64,000 nt of DNA, taken from positions 1,178,001-1,242,000 of the forward strand of contig JAALGZ010000006.1 in assembly GCA_015227615.1 (NCBI GenBank), written 5' to 3'. Positions 21,625-33,891 of this stretch are shown here, in pieces. Within the stretch, counting starts at the first letter, position 1. Each line of letters starts with the position of its first letter. This stretch comes from Labyrinthula sp. Ha. Taxonomy: Eukaryota > Sar > Bigyra > Labyrinthulida > Labyrinthulaceae. The notes beneath the pieces are model-generated. The model did not search any database. It saw only the letters and a list, made by a program, of their open reading frames with translations, and had not been told where the DNA came from. A program made the translations under genes and the position numbers.

Positions 21625-24600
21625 TTTTGAATTTCTTGCTCTTTCATTGCAGATATGTATATTATCTACTTTCCTCATTCTTCTGATGTGTCTTATAGAT
21701 ATACGAATCATTTCTTTCTCGTTTCTGCTTCAACTTATTTTTTTGGATTATTTCTGGGGATTTTATAGTTATGATTTCTCATTCTTGTAGTTCTTGAGTT
21801 AATATATTGGGAACAGAAATATCAAAAGATGTTCATCTTGATTTAATATCTTCGGAGTATGACATGTGTTCCTAGAACCACGACAGGTTTGATTAGATTG
21901 TTTCATTTTAATCACATAGAAATTTTTTGATTTTGTTAAATTATAGTAAATTAAAGTTAAGGTAAAGATATAAATCAAATTAATGTTGGGCCAAAACACT
22001 AAATGACGGAATATCTGAATATTCTTTTTTGCTGGCAATGGAACACCATTTGTAATACTATCGATATCAAGACTTTCAAAACCACAAGACCCTAGCCACG
22101 TTTCAAAAAAATGGTCTTAATAAAATAAAGTCAATATTAACATACTAGAAAGTATGAATTCTTAGTGAGAGTCTTTGGACCATTTAACATAACCGCTTTC
22201 GCCATTAATTGTTCCTCTATTGCTTAAAATCGAACAAGCATTGATCTATAGTTGAGATGAACGAGAAGCAAAACACAAATCTACTAGCAGAAGCAGCTAT
22301 AACAAAAAGATTACACTATATAAAAGAACGATAGAATTAAATACCTGGTGCGTAGTAATACTTCGCTGTCTATTACTAGCTTCTTGAAGAAATTCGCATA
22401 GGGATGACGACCCTTTGCCATCCCGTTTAGTTGAGGGGGATAGCACCCTCCAAATATATCTTTTGGTTATTGTCCACAAATAAAACAAGCTTAGAGCTAG
22501 TTTAAACGTATAAATCTCTATCTGCTTTCAATAGGCTATCTGATAGAGCGAGTGTCTCCTCTAAAATGTGTTTCTCTTCTTACATTTTTACACTAATGTA
22601 TATAATACATCTTTTTTTTTGGAACATTACTCTCTTTTCTGCAGTTTGAATAGAGTATTCTGTGAACCCAGCGTAATTATAAAAAAATTCTCTTAAGAAT
22701 AACACTTTTTTTCAATGTAAATAAAGATATACAAATAGTCACCATCTCCGGAAACATAATAGAATATAATAGCCACCAGAAATGGAAAGGTGTTAGGATC
22801 GGCACGATGAAAAGATTAAATTGTATCGAACTTAGAACATAAATGGGCCATATTTGATGCGGTTTAGACCCTAAAACTCTAAACAAGGCTCTTATTAGAA
22901 CTCAGCCGAGCATAAGATAAAACCAAATATTGAATCAAGAAGCGATCCCACAACAGTGAAGATAGCATATTTAAATTGTTTAGTACTTCATTCGCAGTTT
23001 CCTTGATATTTTCGATTTTTATAAATGGCTTTACAGGTCGACTGCGTAGATCTCTTAAGTTTGTAATTATAATTTATCAATGAAAGTTGTACCATTTAAG
23101 TGCAACCCAACATTTCAGGAGGTCTGGGTCGGCTTTTAGCCAAGACGAGAGAGTTGTTAGAAATATAATAAAAGGTGTTAGATATTTTAATAGATTCTCA
23201 TGAATCATGCCCACATTTACCCTCAGAATTTAAATCAATTGCTTTCTATCACACATTTTAGAATTGATAAGAAATGTCAAAATGTTATTCCCTAAAACGG
23301 AGAAAAAACTTTTGCTGCTAGCTTTCAGCTAGAAGGAATGAAATATCTTTTAAGCACGACGAGAGTTTAATTACATAATTTCATTGGTAACATGACGTTG
23401 CTTAAATGTATTCCACTAAGATTAATAAGAAAAAGCAAATTTTTGCTAGAATCAATTGAAACAGCCAATGAAGAACTAGCTATATTTTTTGGAGAAAATG
23501 TGAGTATTATCCTGAGCGCTGTTTAATGACTATTTATGCTAATGGTCAAGTACCATTGCTCCTTGATATGACCCAAACAGTAAGAGCGGACAAAAGATTA
23601 TTTTGTCCCGAAGAGATTCTGAAATCTCAAAAGGGTCGCTTTATTAATAAACATGTAAAAAAATATAGAAATAACGTCGTTCTGGGTTTAATTTCGTCAT
23701 GCCATTAATTCGCTTGGCCAATATTAGCTTTAACTAAATCCTCCTAGCTAACATTTCTTGAAGCAGAGAAGAGCAGCATCTTAACCTAAGACCACTTCAA
23801 TCTTGCAAAAATTAGCAAATCTTCTCAAGATCTACTTGAGATCTCTGAAACATGGTGCTTTAAGTATTGGGTGATGAAGAAATGAAAGATCAACCTTATC
23901 ATAGCAACACAAAAGATTTAAAAATTTATAGCTCGCAGATCTCGAGGACTTGACTTTTCAGGTTGAATCTTATCTCAGTGACACTTAACTAGAGTAACAA
24001 TAATATTAAAAACTATTCCGAATGTCAGCTAATGGAACCTCTAGGAGTTGAGCAAAAGTAGATCATCTAAAGAGCTGTTTTTCGGGATTATCTGAACAAA
24101 TAAGTGCTTGGGATTCGGCAAACTCGGTGCAAATTCTTTCACAATTTTCAATGTTTAAGGTGCAAAGTGTTCATCCTTTTCAAGCTGTTTGATGAAGCAG
24201 CATACTTCAACAGATTTTTTCTACGTGCTGAAGTTGTTCGACATGAGAAAGGTACAACATGCAAAATTTCAAATTGATGGTGGCAAATAGCAGGTGCGAC
24301 ATTTTTATTAGTCCATATTACCAAACAATAAATTTTGATTTAACTTTTAGCAGTAGCTAGTAAAACATTTTTTTAAATATATTTTGAGTTATGGAGAGGA
24401 CTTACAACTTTTTTTGAATGAATCTGGTAGGGCAATTACACCGTAGCTAGATGGAGCTCTCGATACAGCTCAGCTGACCTCGAAGTAGAATCGACAGATA
24501 AAATGATTAGCAGAAAGTAGTTTCAACAAGATAGAGAAAAGTTCCAGCTCCAAAACACATTGTATCCAAATTTTTGACTTTTGAATATGAAAAACTACCG

Positions 24601-25470
24601 TACTACGAATTCATGTCATGCCTGTTCCTAGAAAAATTTAATTACGCCATGTTCAAGTAAGTTTTAAAGTTCCAAGAGATGTTCAAAAAATCTTCAGAAA
24701 ATTTGGTTGAACTTGGTGCCTAAAGAACTCTCATGCAACCTCCTCATTATTTTTTGGGTTATTTCTTCAAGTATACAGTTAGACACGAGAAGACCAGAAA
24801 GATAAACCGCCTCCTATTACCTCAAAAGCATAAATTCAAAATGAAGAATTCAAATATTATCTCAGGTATTTGTTTGCTTGAAAAAAATAGAACCAACAGA
24901 GACATGGAACCACAACTCATAGGCAAAAAAAAATCGTTCAACTTAAGGGAGAAGGATATGTTGAACAATATACATCAACAACCTTTCTTTCACTATGAAG
25001 CTAGAGTGTCTTGACATCAATACCTACTTGCTTGAAGGTTTATAATGGGTGAAAATTGCTGCTCTACCCAAAAAATCGATTAAATAACCAAGAGTACTAT
25101 AATTCTCCGAAATTATTATCGAAGCTTTGAGATGAAATTTCATATGAAACACCTGGATTCATCTCCTTCAACAAAGAAAAACGAGTTTCGAAATCTGATG
25201 TTTTCCCTTCTATGTACAAAGTACAAATCAGCTCTTTCACAAGAACATCAAGTAGCTTCTACACAGAAACAGAATAAAAGAAAAAAATTATATATGTATA
25301 CTCTTTTACCCGTCCTGGCCTTGAACAAACCAGTGAAATAGGGCGAGGTAACTAATATTGAGGCCAACGCAGGACTATGTTAGCGAGATTTACATAAGCA
25401 ACCTTGTTAGCAGATGCTTAGCAGTTCAGTCTAAGGCAAGATAGAAAGATATTACAAGCTTCTTACTGGA
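21625..25470. other. Gene-free stretch, possibly with remnants of mobile DNA
   Basis: No intact gene. Frames at 21799-22038 (minus), 22297-22488 (minus), 22677-22886 (minus), 23526-23708, 24733-25014 and 25132-25341 are not recognisable. The phrase LECLDINTYLLEGL near 25000 faintly resembles copia reverse transcriptase, so part of this stretch may be the eroded continuation of the fossil at 20.6-21.6 kb. Confidence 0.45.
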
Positions 25471-28400
25471 CTAAAAAAGAGCTTCAACGACATCAGCTAA
25501 AACTTCCATTGCAGCAGCTGTCCGCTTATTATATATCTTCGTTTTGTTAGTCTTATGAATCATGTACTTGAACCAAGTACTGGTATTCTCCTCAAAGGAA
25601 AAAGTTTTCGTATTTCCAAAGGTTTCCACGAAGAGAGGGATTAACGAAAACTTGGCAAATATTACCAAAGGTTCAGCTATCAGAAACGATATAACAATGC
25701 CAACCACGCTGGCAGTAGCCCATTCCTCAATAAATTCTGCATCTGCTTCTTCAGCATTAAGCACGTCATCGTTCAGAAGCACAACGTAACGAGTTCTAAT
25801 CCATGTATAAATATAGAAAATAGCGAATGCTAACAGTAATAACAAAATTATCCAAGTAAAAATTTTAATTCTATAACTCAGCCTCGATCGCCTTGCTTTT
25901 CTTCTACGATGGGATTTCCCAGCAAAAAGGCTAAAGGTTCTCATGAACGGGTTACTCTGTGCTGCCACTATGGCTTGCCGTTCCCATGCAGGGGTATAGA
26001 GGGTGTATGGATGGGAATCATCAACAGGTATAGCCTCAATTATGTATTCTTGATTGAGATTACTATTAGTCTGCCAATTCTTTTTTGCCAGTACTAAAGC
26101 AGCATTAGCCTCTTCCTTTGAGTGTTTCAGAAACACTTTTGCCTCGCTCAAGGAAAAATGTTCTGATGAATTCTTGCCTATGTTTTCACTATATGGAGTT
26201 GGGATAAAATATGGCGACATTTCAGAGTTTGTGATCTCCTTCATATTACCGGAGCTTGAATTAGTGCTCGACAAGTTTCGAGTTGATAGTGCAATCTGAT
26301 TCTCTGCTTTGACAAGATTGGCATAGGCATTGACAAGCTGCTCATCTGAGTTTGATTCAACACCATCGACCACTTCAACGCGATGAAGCACCTTGAACAG
26401 ATTGGCACTGATTTCCTGCGGAGAACCTACTCGTGCTGCAGTCGAGACAAAAATGCTGCGCAATAAGAATTTGCTAAATACACTTCCAAGAAGGGCTCCT
26501 GCCACTGCAACAGCAACTATGAAGATAAGACTGTCCAAGTCATCCGCACATTGAAGACGAAAGAAGAATGCAGTTGCAAACATTGTTGAAATTACAACGG
26601 AGAAAAATACAGCTACTCTTTCAATTCTGGTGTAGTGGGGATCAAAGTTTCGAAGGCCAAACAGCGAGTGCTCAAAGCTCATGGCAACAACAAAGCGTCG
26701 AATAAGTTTATATGACATAAAGAATATAAAACATCCAAGAAAAAATAAGAGCTTGCCAGTAGCTTGTTTAGCTTTGTTGAGACGAGGAAAGCGTCGTCTT
26801 CGTTTGAACCCTTGCCCATCTCTCCTAGCGTAATATCTTTCAAAAAAAGTTCTTTTCTTCTGCTTCTTGACTACTCTGTTGAGTATTATTGTTGCTGTGG
26901 CCGCTCTTTTCACTTTGTTCAAATCCTCTTCATCCCGTTTCCAGGCCCAATAGAATAAGAGTGCAAAAAAGCAAAAGATACATGGAAACACAACCACGAG
27001 CATAAACCTCGCAGCTTTCGTCATTTCAACATTAGACCCACCAACCTCAAAAACTTGAATGTCATTAGTAAACTGCACCCAAGTACTATAATCGGTTGCA
27101 TGAGTACATACACACTCAACACTTGAGCCACTTTCAACCGAAGAGGCACTTAAGGTACAACCGTCTTGTAGCCAATCTGAATTTTCTTCTGAAAACGCAC
27201 CACAGACTCTTTGTCCACTGTAGAATAAATCAACTCCACATACGTCTTCAGAAGCACAAATGTCTAAACTAAAAAATTCTTCCTCTGCTTGCATTTCCTG
27301 GGTGTAATCGAAAACAACAGAGATTTTTTGATCCGCATCAAGACCCGACACATCAACTTTTTCATTAGTTTCTAGGGATATGAACTCGAGAGTCTTAATT
27401 GTCCCCACGTTCTCTAGTGGTGGACCTTCATATTTATATTCTCTTAAGCAATCTGGCTCAGCAGAGGCATCTTGTGTAGTTTCATTACGTCTGAATACAA
27501 GATCTCGTGTTCTCTGACACTGAGAAATAAAGTCAATGCCTTCCCAATCTATTGACACAATATCAACTTGAGTCAGCTCAGAAGGCGTATCTGCTTTATC
27601 AACAAAATGGCTAACAAAGTTTTCTGGGAACCTGAAAGAATTCAATGTAGTTACACTAGTACCTAGTGCCGAAAATGTATCTTTTGTGCTAGTTATTGTC
27701 ACACTTCCAGAACTTCGGGTGTACGAGGCCATGCCAATTGGTGAATCTACTGTAGCTGCTTGGCTAAGTCTAATAAGATTGTCTCTTGCATTGTTCGCAA
27801 ACTGGCAAGGTTCATAGTCAGAGTTTTGAAGGAAACGATGAACATGTTCAACTCCGCGAAGTTCACCAGCTTTTCTTAAGGCTTGTGTTGCCTTCGCATC
27901 AAATAAACCCATATTTGCAGTAACAGCGGCGAACTCTGCTTGAATACTGTTGAAAGTATCCCTTCCAGCAAGAAGGTCAGTTTGATTGTTTTCCACAAGC
28001 GCGAGACGAGTTGCAGAGATTAAATCCAAATACGCCGAGTTTAGTTCAGGCAACAGAACCACTAGACCCTGGAAAACAGAAAATACCTCATCAGGCAAAC
28101 TATCAATATCCACCTCCAAGATAGCAGAAGAAACAATATTTAGTGACTGCAATGTTGTTGTCAAAGAAGCAAAGTTGAGAGTGCCATTTTCCTCAAAAAT
28201 GGCCAAGGCATTTTTAACACTTGTGAGAACGTTTTGTAAACCGGCCACCAAGTCCCCCGATAGGGTTCCAACAGCAGCTACAGCCACATTAGGAACTTCA
28301 TCACTTTCACCAAATTGAAGTTTCGTTATCAAAACAGAGCTTGCTGCAAATTTAGTGTTTTGCACACCAACAAATTCTGAAAGATCTATTGATACTGAAG

Positions 28401-31400
28401 ATAGTCGACGCGATGTTGTTCCCAAACTATCCGTGGCAACTGCAAACGCAATAAGAGACTTCCCAACTTCAACCCTGTTTGGGGTTGGTATAAAAATGTT
28501 CGCAACTTTGGAGTTGCTGAAACCATTAAACAGCTTTGTGGAGTTTCCTTCAACTTCGAAGCCAGCTCGATCAATGTTTCCTGGCTCAATAAATGCATAT
28601 TCGAATCGAAATTTTAAAGGAAAATCGTTTTCAGAATCGAGCCACCCAAAAGTTGCGAGTCTAAGCTGACCCTCAGATTCGTCTCCATCAATAACATCAG
28701 CAGTGATAGACCCACCAAAGGGTCTATCGTTTACAGAGAAGCTTATTTCTGCAGTATTTTCATTAGAATCGAATTCGAAGGCCTCGCCTTGGAAAGTTCC
28801 CCGGCACCGTTGTTTTAAACTAACAGAAAACTGGTAATCCTCCCCTTCAGTAAGAAACAAAGAGGGTAAGAATAGTTCAGGTCTGTCAAATCTCGCTTGA
28901 GAATTTATTATAGAGGATGGTTCCGTCCCGCTTGATATTTTCCATTGATAAATTAATGAGCTTCGACGTGGATCCGGACTAAAAGTGAGTTGACTTGATG
29001 TTTGGGATCGTAGGGTTAATGGGAGATCTGGGTTTATTCTGCTATCTCCGCCAAAAACAGGGGGAATGTCGACAAAAACCTGGTTGCACTCTATGGGGTC
29101 GAGATTAGGGTTAAAAGCATTTGAGTCCTGTCCAAGCATCTCAAACGTAATGATTCCACTTAGATTTGGGTTTTGACTATCTGAAACCCGAAGCTGAATA
29201 GTAGCGAAATCAGAATCCAAAGATATTGAAGTTCTTGTTGCGAAAGGATCAGATATTTCCAGGTCAATACAGGAGTCAAATTCGTCGATACAAGTCCATT
29301 CGAAGACAAAAGTTCCGGAAAGTCCAACTTCAAGTCTAGCCTCAGACTCGGTGAGAGCCGCCAGGTTGGACGTTCCAACATATCCTAGTTTAGAGTCACA
29401 AAGGTTACTAGCGAGCGCATTAGGGTTGCAAGAGGCTCGGGCGGAAACAGTAACACTGGTACTGAAAATTGACGTTGGTTGATCAATAACGAGCACCAGG
29501 GGACTAGGAACAATGTTCAAGCCAAAGGAGAGGGTGTTAGCTGAGATAGTCGATTGAGTATTGATGGGTGAGACTTCAAGTGACACATCATAATCACCGA
29601 AAGGTAGTTCTTTTTCTTTTACCAGCATAAGACGAGATGAGGTAAACTCCTTCGAGAGAAGAAGTGCCCCAGTTGCTGTGCCGATAAACTCCCATTTGAA
29701 ACGAAATAAAAATGGATTTCCTGGGTCTTCAAAAATCTCCCCTTTGCAAAACCCAGCTTCACGAACCCTTTGAATTGAAGATACCCGCGACTCAAAAAGT
29801 TTCTGTTCATTGAAAAGTTCGGTCAAACTACTACCTGAAGCAAACCCATCAAACCTTAGCGGCAACCTGGCAGAGTCTATGTCATAAGGAAGTGCAAAAC
29901 TTGAATCGCCAAGAAATGGGAAGGGCAATGAGTATAGACGATCAATGACACTAATATTCAGTTGGAATATTCCAAGAGACTGAGACGCAGCGACCAAGCT
30001 TGAAACAGGAATGCTTGCCTCTTGCAGCAGCTTTAAGATATTTATCTCAAAAATACCCGAGGAAGAAAACTCAGTAAGTACAAAGGCAGGAGATAGTTCA
30101 CCAGGCAAGGTAAAGGACACCAAAAGTGTAAAAACAGCATCAATTATAAGACCAGACTCTTGTTGCGCAACAAAAAAAAAACGCTCTTCGCACCCTGAAA
30201 CAGACGTAGGAACTGAGGTGGTATATGCAATGGTTTCTCTAAAAGACGCACCAGTCTCTGCAAGGATTGAAGTCCTCCCAAAAACATTTCCTGGAGCAAC
30301 TCCACCCGTAGAGCCTCTCAGATTTGAATCGGTTACCAAGACGACATTCTCACTTCCATCACCAAAAAACGGAAAAGCCTCAGAAAGGAATAAAACTCTA
30401 ATCCTGAAGGTTATGCCAGGAGGAAACTGTATTCTGCAGAGAACATCATCATCAGGGATTAATTCAGTTTCCCTAATCTGAAAAAATAAAAGTACATTGC
30501 AAGGAAAAGCTGACTGTAAAACACCAAGAGAGAGTATTGCAGAAAAAGTTAGTTCTAGGATTCCATTAGAAGAAAGAGATGCTGATGAAACCTGTGGAGG
30601 AAAGCGAATGTTATATTCTGTTGAGGATTGCACCGTTGGTCTAAAAAGATAAATGTCAGCTCCTCGGTGCAACTTTTTGAGAAACTGGCTTGTAAGAGAG
30701 AGTGTATTTGCTAAGTTGAACTGATCCTGCAAATTAAATATGTTGTTCTGAAAGTTGAGAACTACAAAATTGTCTCTCTCCTCAGCATCTACTATACAGG
30801 TTAAGTCAGACAAGTTGTGCGCAATATCCGCAATCACAAGGTCAACAAAGTTTGAGCAATTATCAACCAAATTGAACGAAGTTTCACCATCAGAGAAGAA
30901 AAACATTTGATTAGAGAACCTAAGTCCCAGTGATGTGCTGTTGAAGAAAAATGGTCTAGTAAAGCTAGGAGAGCTTAAAAAAGGTGTAACTTCTGCCAAT
31001 TTCCCTTCAGGAGACGTCACAGAATAAACTTCACCTGGATCTGTTCTCAAATTGAAGGAAAAAGCGTTCGAGGCAAAACCTATCAAAATCTTGCTAAAAA
31101 ACGCGGAAGACTCGTCCCCTGCAATCTCAAATACTTCAAGTGCTGTTGTGAACGGATTAAATTGCAGGCTGAAGCTTAAAAAAGCAAATCGACTTTCATT
31201 TCCCCCATTTCGAAAATTGAAAGAAGCATCCAATGGAATAATATAGTCATCAACGAGTGAAAGGGTGCAGCTAATAGTCCCATCATTCGACTCAAGTACG
31301 AAATTATCTTGAACAGTGACACCAGAACTTATACCTACTTCTCTGAAATTCACCAGAAAAAAATTATTGCAGTCAGAAAAGGTTTGAGGAGAATCAAAAA

Positions 31401-32013
31401 TCGGCGGCTTATTAAACAACAGTCCAATATCATAACTTACCACATCTGGTTTATAAACTATTTGAGCATCTTCAAGCTGTAACCTGTTCTCCAAGGCAAA
31501 CGAATTAAAAGGCTCCAGATATCCAGAGAAGTTAGTTTGTGAAGTGTCGATGCCTTGATCACGATTACTCGAAAATAATTCTGTTAAGAAAGGCTCAACT
31601 GAGATATCAAACGCTAGCGCTGCATTAAGGAGCTGAATTTCGTTTGCATCAAAAGTTTCTGAGGAGAGCAGAATACGTATCTGGGGATCTTCAAATGACC
31701 AAGTACATGTATCAGATGTTAACGCCGGAATCTCAAGAAAAGAATCTCCAAGTTTTTCAAAATATCGAAAGCTCAAGAGATCAGCGCATGGAATTGTAAA
31801 ATCATCCTGTGGAATAGTTAAATCTTCAAAGATGGAGAAAATATCAACACTCTCTTGTAATAATGACACAGAAATTTCAAAGTCACTTCCTCCAGTGTTT
31901 GTCAGCGTTAGTCTTACTTCGTCGACGGTAATTTCCGGCTGTGACTCCTGGCAAGAAGTCAAAGGGAATAAGACAAGCAAAAGTCTAGTAAACAGTGAAG
32001 AGAAGGGTGCCAT
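25471..32013 (-). CDS. Polycystin-1-like membrane protein (REJ domain, GPS, about 6 TM), without the channel half
   Basis: A single 2180-residue exon. A signal peptide (residues 1-21, FTRLLLVLFPLTSC) starts a very large ectodomain of beta-rich segments. Residues ~760-1250 form a REJ-type region whose hallmark is VNDRPFGGSI...FGWLDSENDFPLKFRFEY (from ~1093). A GPS-like Cys cluster lies at ~1600-1645 and ends VECVCTHATDYSTW; the usual HLT/HLS cleavage triad reads HAT, so self-cleavage is doubtful. Membrane segments are at ~1670-1691, ~1754-1771, ~1798-1818, ~1826-1848, ~2049-2071 and ~2099-2121. EHSLFGL...YTRIERVAVFFS matches the 'EH.W.S...FTR.QR' signature before PC1 TM2, and the last two segments match PC1 TM4-TM5. 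No PLAT domain follows TM1, and the protein stops before the TRPP-like channel. Likely a surface or ciliary receptor-like protein. Confidence 0.85.
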   Translation of the reverse strand: MAPFSSLFTRLLLVLFPLTSCQESQPEITVDEVRLTLTNTGGSDFEISVSLLQESVDIFSIFEDLTIPQDDFTIPCADLLSFRYFEKLGDSFLEIPALTSDTCTWSFEDPQIRILLSSETFDANEIQLLNAALAFDISVEPFLTELFSSNRDQGIDTSQTNFSGYLEPFNSFALENRLQLEDAQIVYKPDVVSYDIGLLFNKPPIFDSPQTFSDCNNFFLVNFREVGISSGVTVQDNFVLESNDGTISCTLSLVDDYIIPLDASFNFRNGGNESRFAFLSFSLQFNPFTTALEVFEIAGDESSAFFSKILIGFASNAFSFNLRTDPGEVYSVTSPEGKLAEVTPFLSSPSFTRPFFFNSTSLGLRFSNQMFFFSDGETSFNLVDNCSNFVDLVIADIAHNLSDLTCIVDAEERDNFVVLNFQNNIFNLQDQFNLANTLSLTSQFLKKLHRGADIYLFRPTVQSSTEYNIRFPPQVSSASLSSNGILELTFSAILSLGVLQSAFPCNVLLFFQIRETELIPDDDVLCRIQFPPGITFRIRVLFLSEAFPFFGDGSENVVLVTDSNLRGSTGGVAPGNVFGRTSILAETGASFRETIAYTTSVPTSVSGCEERFFFVAQQESGLIIDAVFTLLVSFTLPGELSPAFVLTEFSSSGIFEINILKLLQEASIPVSSLVAASQSLGIFQLNISVIDRLYSLPFPFLGDSSFALPYDIDSARLPLRFDGFASGSSLTELFNEQKLFESRVSSIQRVREAGFCKGEIFEDPGNPFLFRFKWEFIGTATGALLLSKEFTSSRLMLVKEKELPFGDYDVSLEVSPINTQSTISANTLSFGLNIVPSPLVLVIDQPTSIFSTSVTVSARASCNPNALASNLCDSKLGYVGTSNLAALTESEARLEVGLSGTFVFEWTCIDEFDSCIDLEISDPFATRTSISLDSDFATIQLRVSDSQNPNLSGIITFEMLGQDSNAFNPNLDPIECNQVFVDIPPVFGGDSRINPDLPLTLRSQTSSQLTFSPDPRRSSLIYQWKISSGTEPSSIINSQARFDRPELFLPSLFLTEGEDYQFSVSLKQRCRGTFQGEAFEFDSNENTAEISFSVNDRPFGGSITADVIDGDESEGQLRLATFGWLDSENDFPLKFRFEYAFIEPGNIDRAGFEVEGNSTKLFNGFSNSKVANIFIPTPNRVEVGKSLIAFAVATDSLGTTSRRLSSVSIDLSEFVGVQNTKFAASSVLITKLQFGESDEVPNVAVAAVGTLSGDLVAGLQNVLTSVKNALAIFEENGTLNFASLTTTLQSLNIVSSAILEVDIDSLPDEVFSVFQGLVVLLPELNSAYLDLISATRLALVENNQTDLLAGRDTFNSIQAEFAAVTANMGLFDAKATQALRKAGELRGVEHVHRFLQNSDYEPCQFANNARDNLIRLSQAATVDSPIGMASYTRSSGSVTITSTKDTFSALGTSVTTLNSFRFPENFVSHFVDKADTPSELTQVDIVSIDWEGIDFISQCQRTRDLVFRRNETTQDASAEPDCLREYKYEGPPLENVGTIKTLEFISLETNEKVDVSGLDADQKISVVFDYTQEMQAEEEFFSLDICASEDVCGVDLFYSGQRVCGAFSEENSDWLQDGCTLSASSVESGSSVECVCTHATDYSTWVQFTNDIQVFEVGGSNVEMTKAARFMLVVVFPCIFCFFALLFYWAWKRDEEDLNKVKRAATATIILNRVVKKQKKRTFFERYYARRDGQGFKRRRRFPRLNKAKQATGKLLFFLGCFIFFMSYKLIRRFVVAMSFEHSLFGLRNFDPHYTRIERVAVFFSVVISTMFATAFFFRLQCADDLDSLIFIVAVAVAGALLGSVFSKFLLRSIFVSTAARVGSPQEISANLFKVLHRVEVVDGVESNSDEQLVNAYANLVKAENQIALSTRNLSSTNSSSGNMKEITNSEMSPYFIPTPYSENIGKNSSEHFSLSEAKVFLKHSKEEANAALVLAKKNWQTNSNLNQEYIIEAIPVDDSHPYTLYTPAWERQAIVAAQSNPFMRTFSLFAGKSHRRRKARRSRLSYRIKIFTWIILLLLLAFAIFYIYTWIRTRYVVLLNDDVLNAEEADAEFIEEWATASVVGIVISFLIAEPLVIFAKFSLIPLFVETFGNTKTFSFEENTSTWFKYMIHKTNKTKIYNKRTAAAMEVLADVVEALF

Positions 32014-32634
32014 GCTTGAATGCAGATGAAACGGTTCGGACAGACTGCTGTGTTATCTTATCAAGTGAAATTGCATTCAGTTCGATCCCATATGGAATCC
32101 CAGGCATTTTTCTTGGAACTTTTACGTTTAGTTGGCATCATTTCTAATTTGCCCAAAATGTACTGTGTTTTATTTTGCATTATGTTGTCATTAAGTATAC
32201 CGGTTCTTAGAATCGGGTATTGTTGCTTTATCGACGGTTTCTCGTATGCTTTCGGTATCTCTGGTTAGTGTTCTCTTGTTACCGGTGGGGGAAGAAAGAT
32301 AGAGTATATCCTATTTTCGCCCACAACATTAAGATAATACTACTATTCTATTCACCAGAGCAAAAAAAAGAAATAATATGGGCTAGGTCACATTCAATGT
32401 CTTCTAAAGCCTAATATATTGTTTACTTCTCTCGTGGTTTTCCTCAACTGGGTTGTTCATGGATCCTATCCCTGAACGAGTTCAAAAGGTGGTTAGAATT
32501 TAAGCAGCACTTATTCTAAAAAAAAATGAGGAAATTTGAAACATTTTTTGTATCTTTCCTCGATGTTTCTTCTAAAGAGTCCGAGAAAGGAGGTAACTAT
32601 TCCTAGGACTTTAATGAATAAATGAAATCCGCAC

Positions 32635-32651
32635 TATATATATATATATAT
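32635..32651. repeat. (TA)n microsatellite
   Basis: Seventeen bases of uninterrupted alternating TA about 620 bases upstream of the polycystin-1-like start codon. Confidence 0.9.
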
Positions 32652-33866
32652 CTTTTCAATTTAAGAAAACTAAGAGAATAAGTGGAAATAAATAATTAAT
32701 AATATAATATGATCTATTTAGTTGCTCTGGCTTAATTGATTGCCTTCAAGTCTCCCTAGCTCAATAGAATTCTAGGTAAGGGCAAAGCCCTATCACAATG
32801 AAACTAATGATCAAAGCTGGCAGTGTCATGTATGGGGAATGGCTAGCCACAAGGTAAACTAACACGGTAAAATTAAGTAATTGGATTAGGTTATGAGGAG
32901 GAGGAACATATTACTCTACATCATTGGAACGCACGCATGGTTTTTCTTTCGCTTCAAATCTGGGTAGTACGCACTAGCAAATGAATACCTTAGCTAATCT
33001 TATCCAAGCAATAAAAAGAAATTTGATTATCACATAATGCTTACGTTGGAAGCAAAATAAAAACCTTGTTTATCCATGAAAATGTGTCTCATGGTTTAAT
33101 AAAGCTTCAATCAGATAATTTTGAGTTAGAGATGTGAGTGGATTATATCTTAAAAGGAAATGCATAAGTTTACCACTAGCGCAGCCAAGCCTTAGAAAGT
33201 TTATCTTAAAAATAAGCTACTAAGAAAATGTAATAATTCACGATCGGTATAGTGCCTTACATGGAGAGTTAAACTTTGATGATTCTACAGCTGTGTTGAA
33301 GCTATGACCCTATGTTTCCTAAATAAAATGGGTATTTTACTGCTCAGTCACCCCAGAACGTTGGATCTATCCCACAAATAAGTTGTCTGTCAATGGGATT
33401 CGACATGCTCAAGAATAAGAATTCACAGTGCATTGTCTAGATCTAATCTCAGATTCTAATAATAAGTTTCATTATTTCCTTTGAAATATTCTGCATCTTT
33501 CTGGGAAAGGTTCAAGTCCAAACGCCGACAACAAAAAAGAACAGTGAAAATTCTGAGTTCAATGTCGAAGAGTCTTTCTAGTCGAAACATTTAAGAAATT
33601 CCAAGCACATTATCAGTAACTAATATAAGAGTTTGGGTAACCATATGTCACTCTTTCGCCTTCTTGATGCTCTGAGATTCTAATGTACTCACATTTATCA
33701 AAGTCTATCACATCTCAATTGATGAATTCCAAATCTAGCGAGGATATTGTAATTCTAAAAGAACAATAGATAATTTCCAACTAGAGGGGGGGTATCATAA
33801 GATGGTTCAATTCATGCCGAATTTTCTTCTCAAGTTCCAATGCTCACTCATCCCCATGTGTTTGTA

Positions 33867-33891
33867 TATTCGGTACCGAGTATTCGGTACC
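33867..33891. repeat. Tandem 11-base repeat containing an inverted repeat
   Basis: TATTCGGTACC occurs twice with a 14-base period (33867-33877 and 33881-33891). The same segment holds an inverted repeat, GGTACCGA and TCGGTACC, with a four-base spacer (33872-33891). It could bind a dimeric protein, but no gene nearby supports a role. Confidence 0.8.

Noticed and set aside
24540-25013. A long, nearly open plus-strand frame of about 157 codons
   Set aside because: Within chance expectation by the same estimate, no recognisable motif, and no initiation context.
26700-26940. A PLAT domain between TM1 and the next membrane segments of the polycystin-1-like protein
   Set aside because: The interval is short, basic and lacks PLAT motifs.
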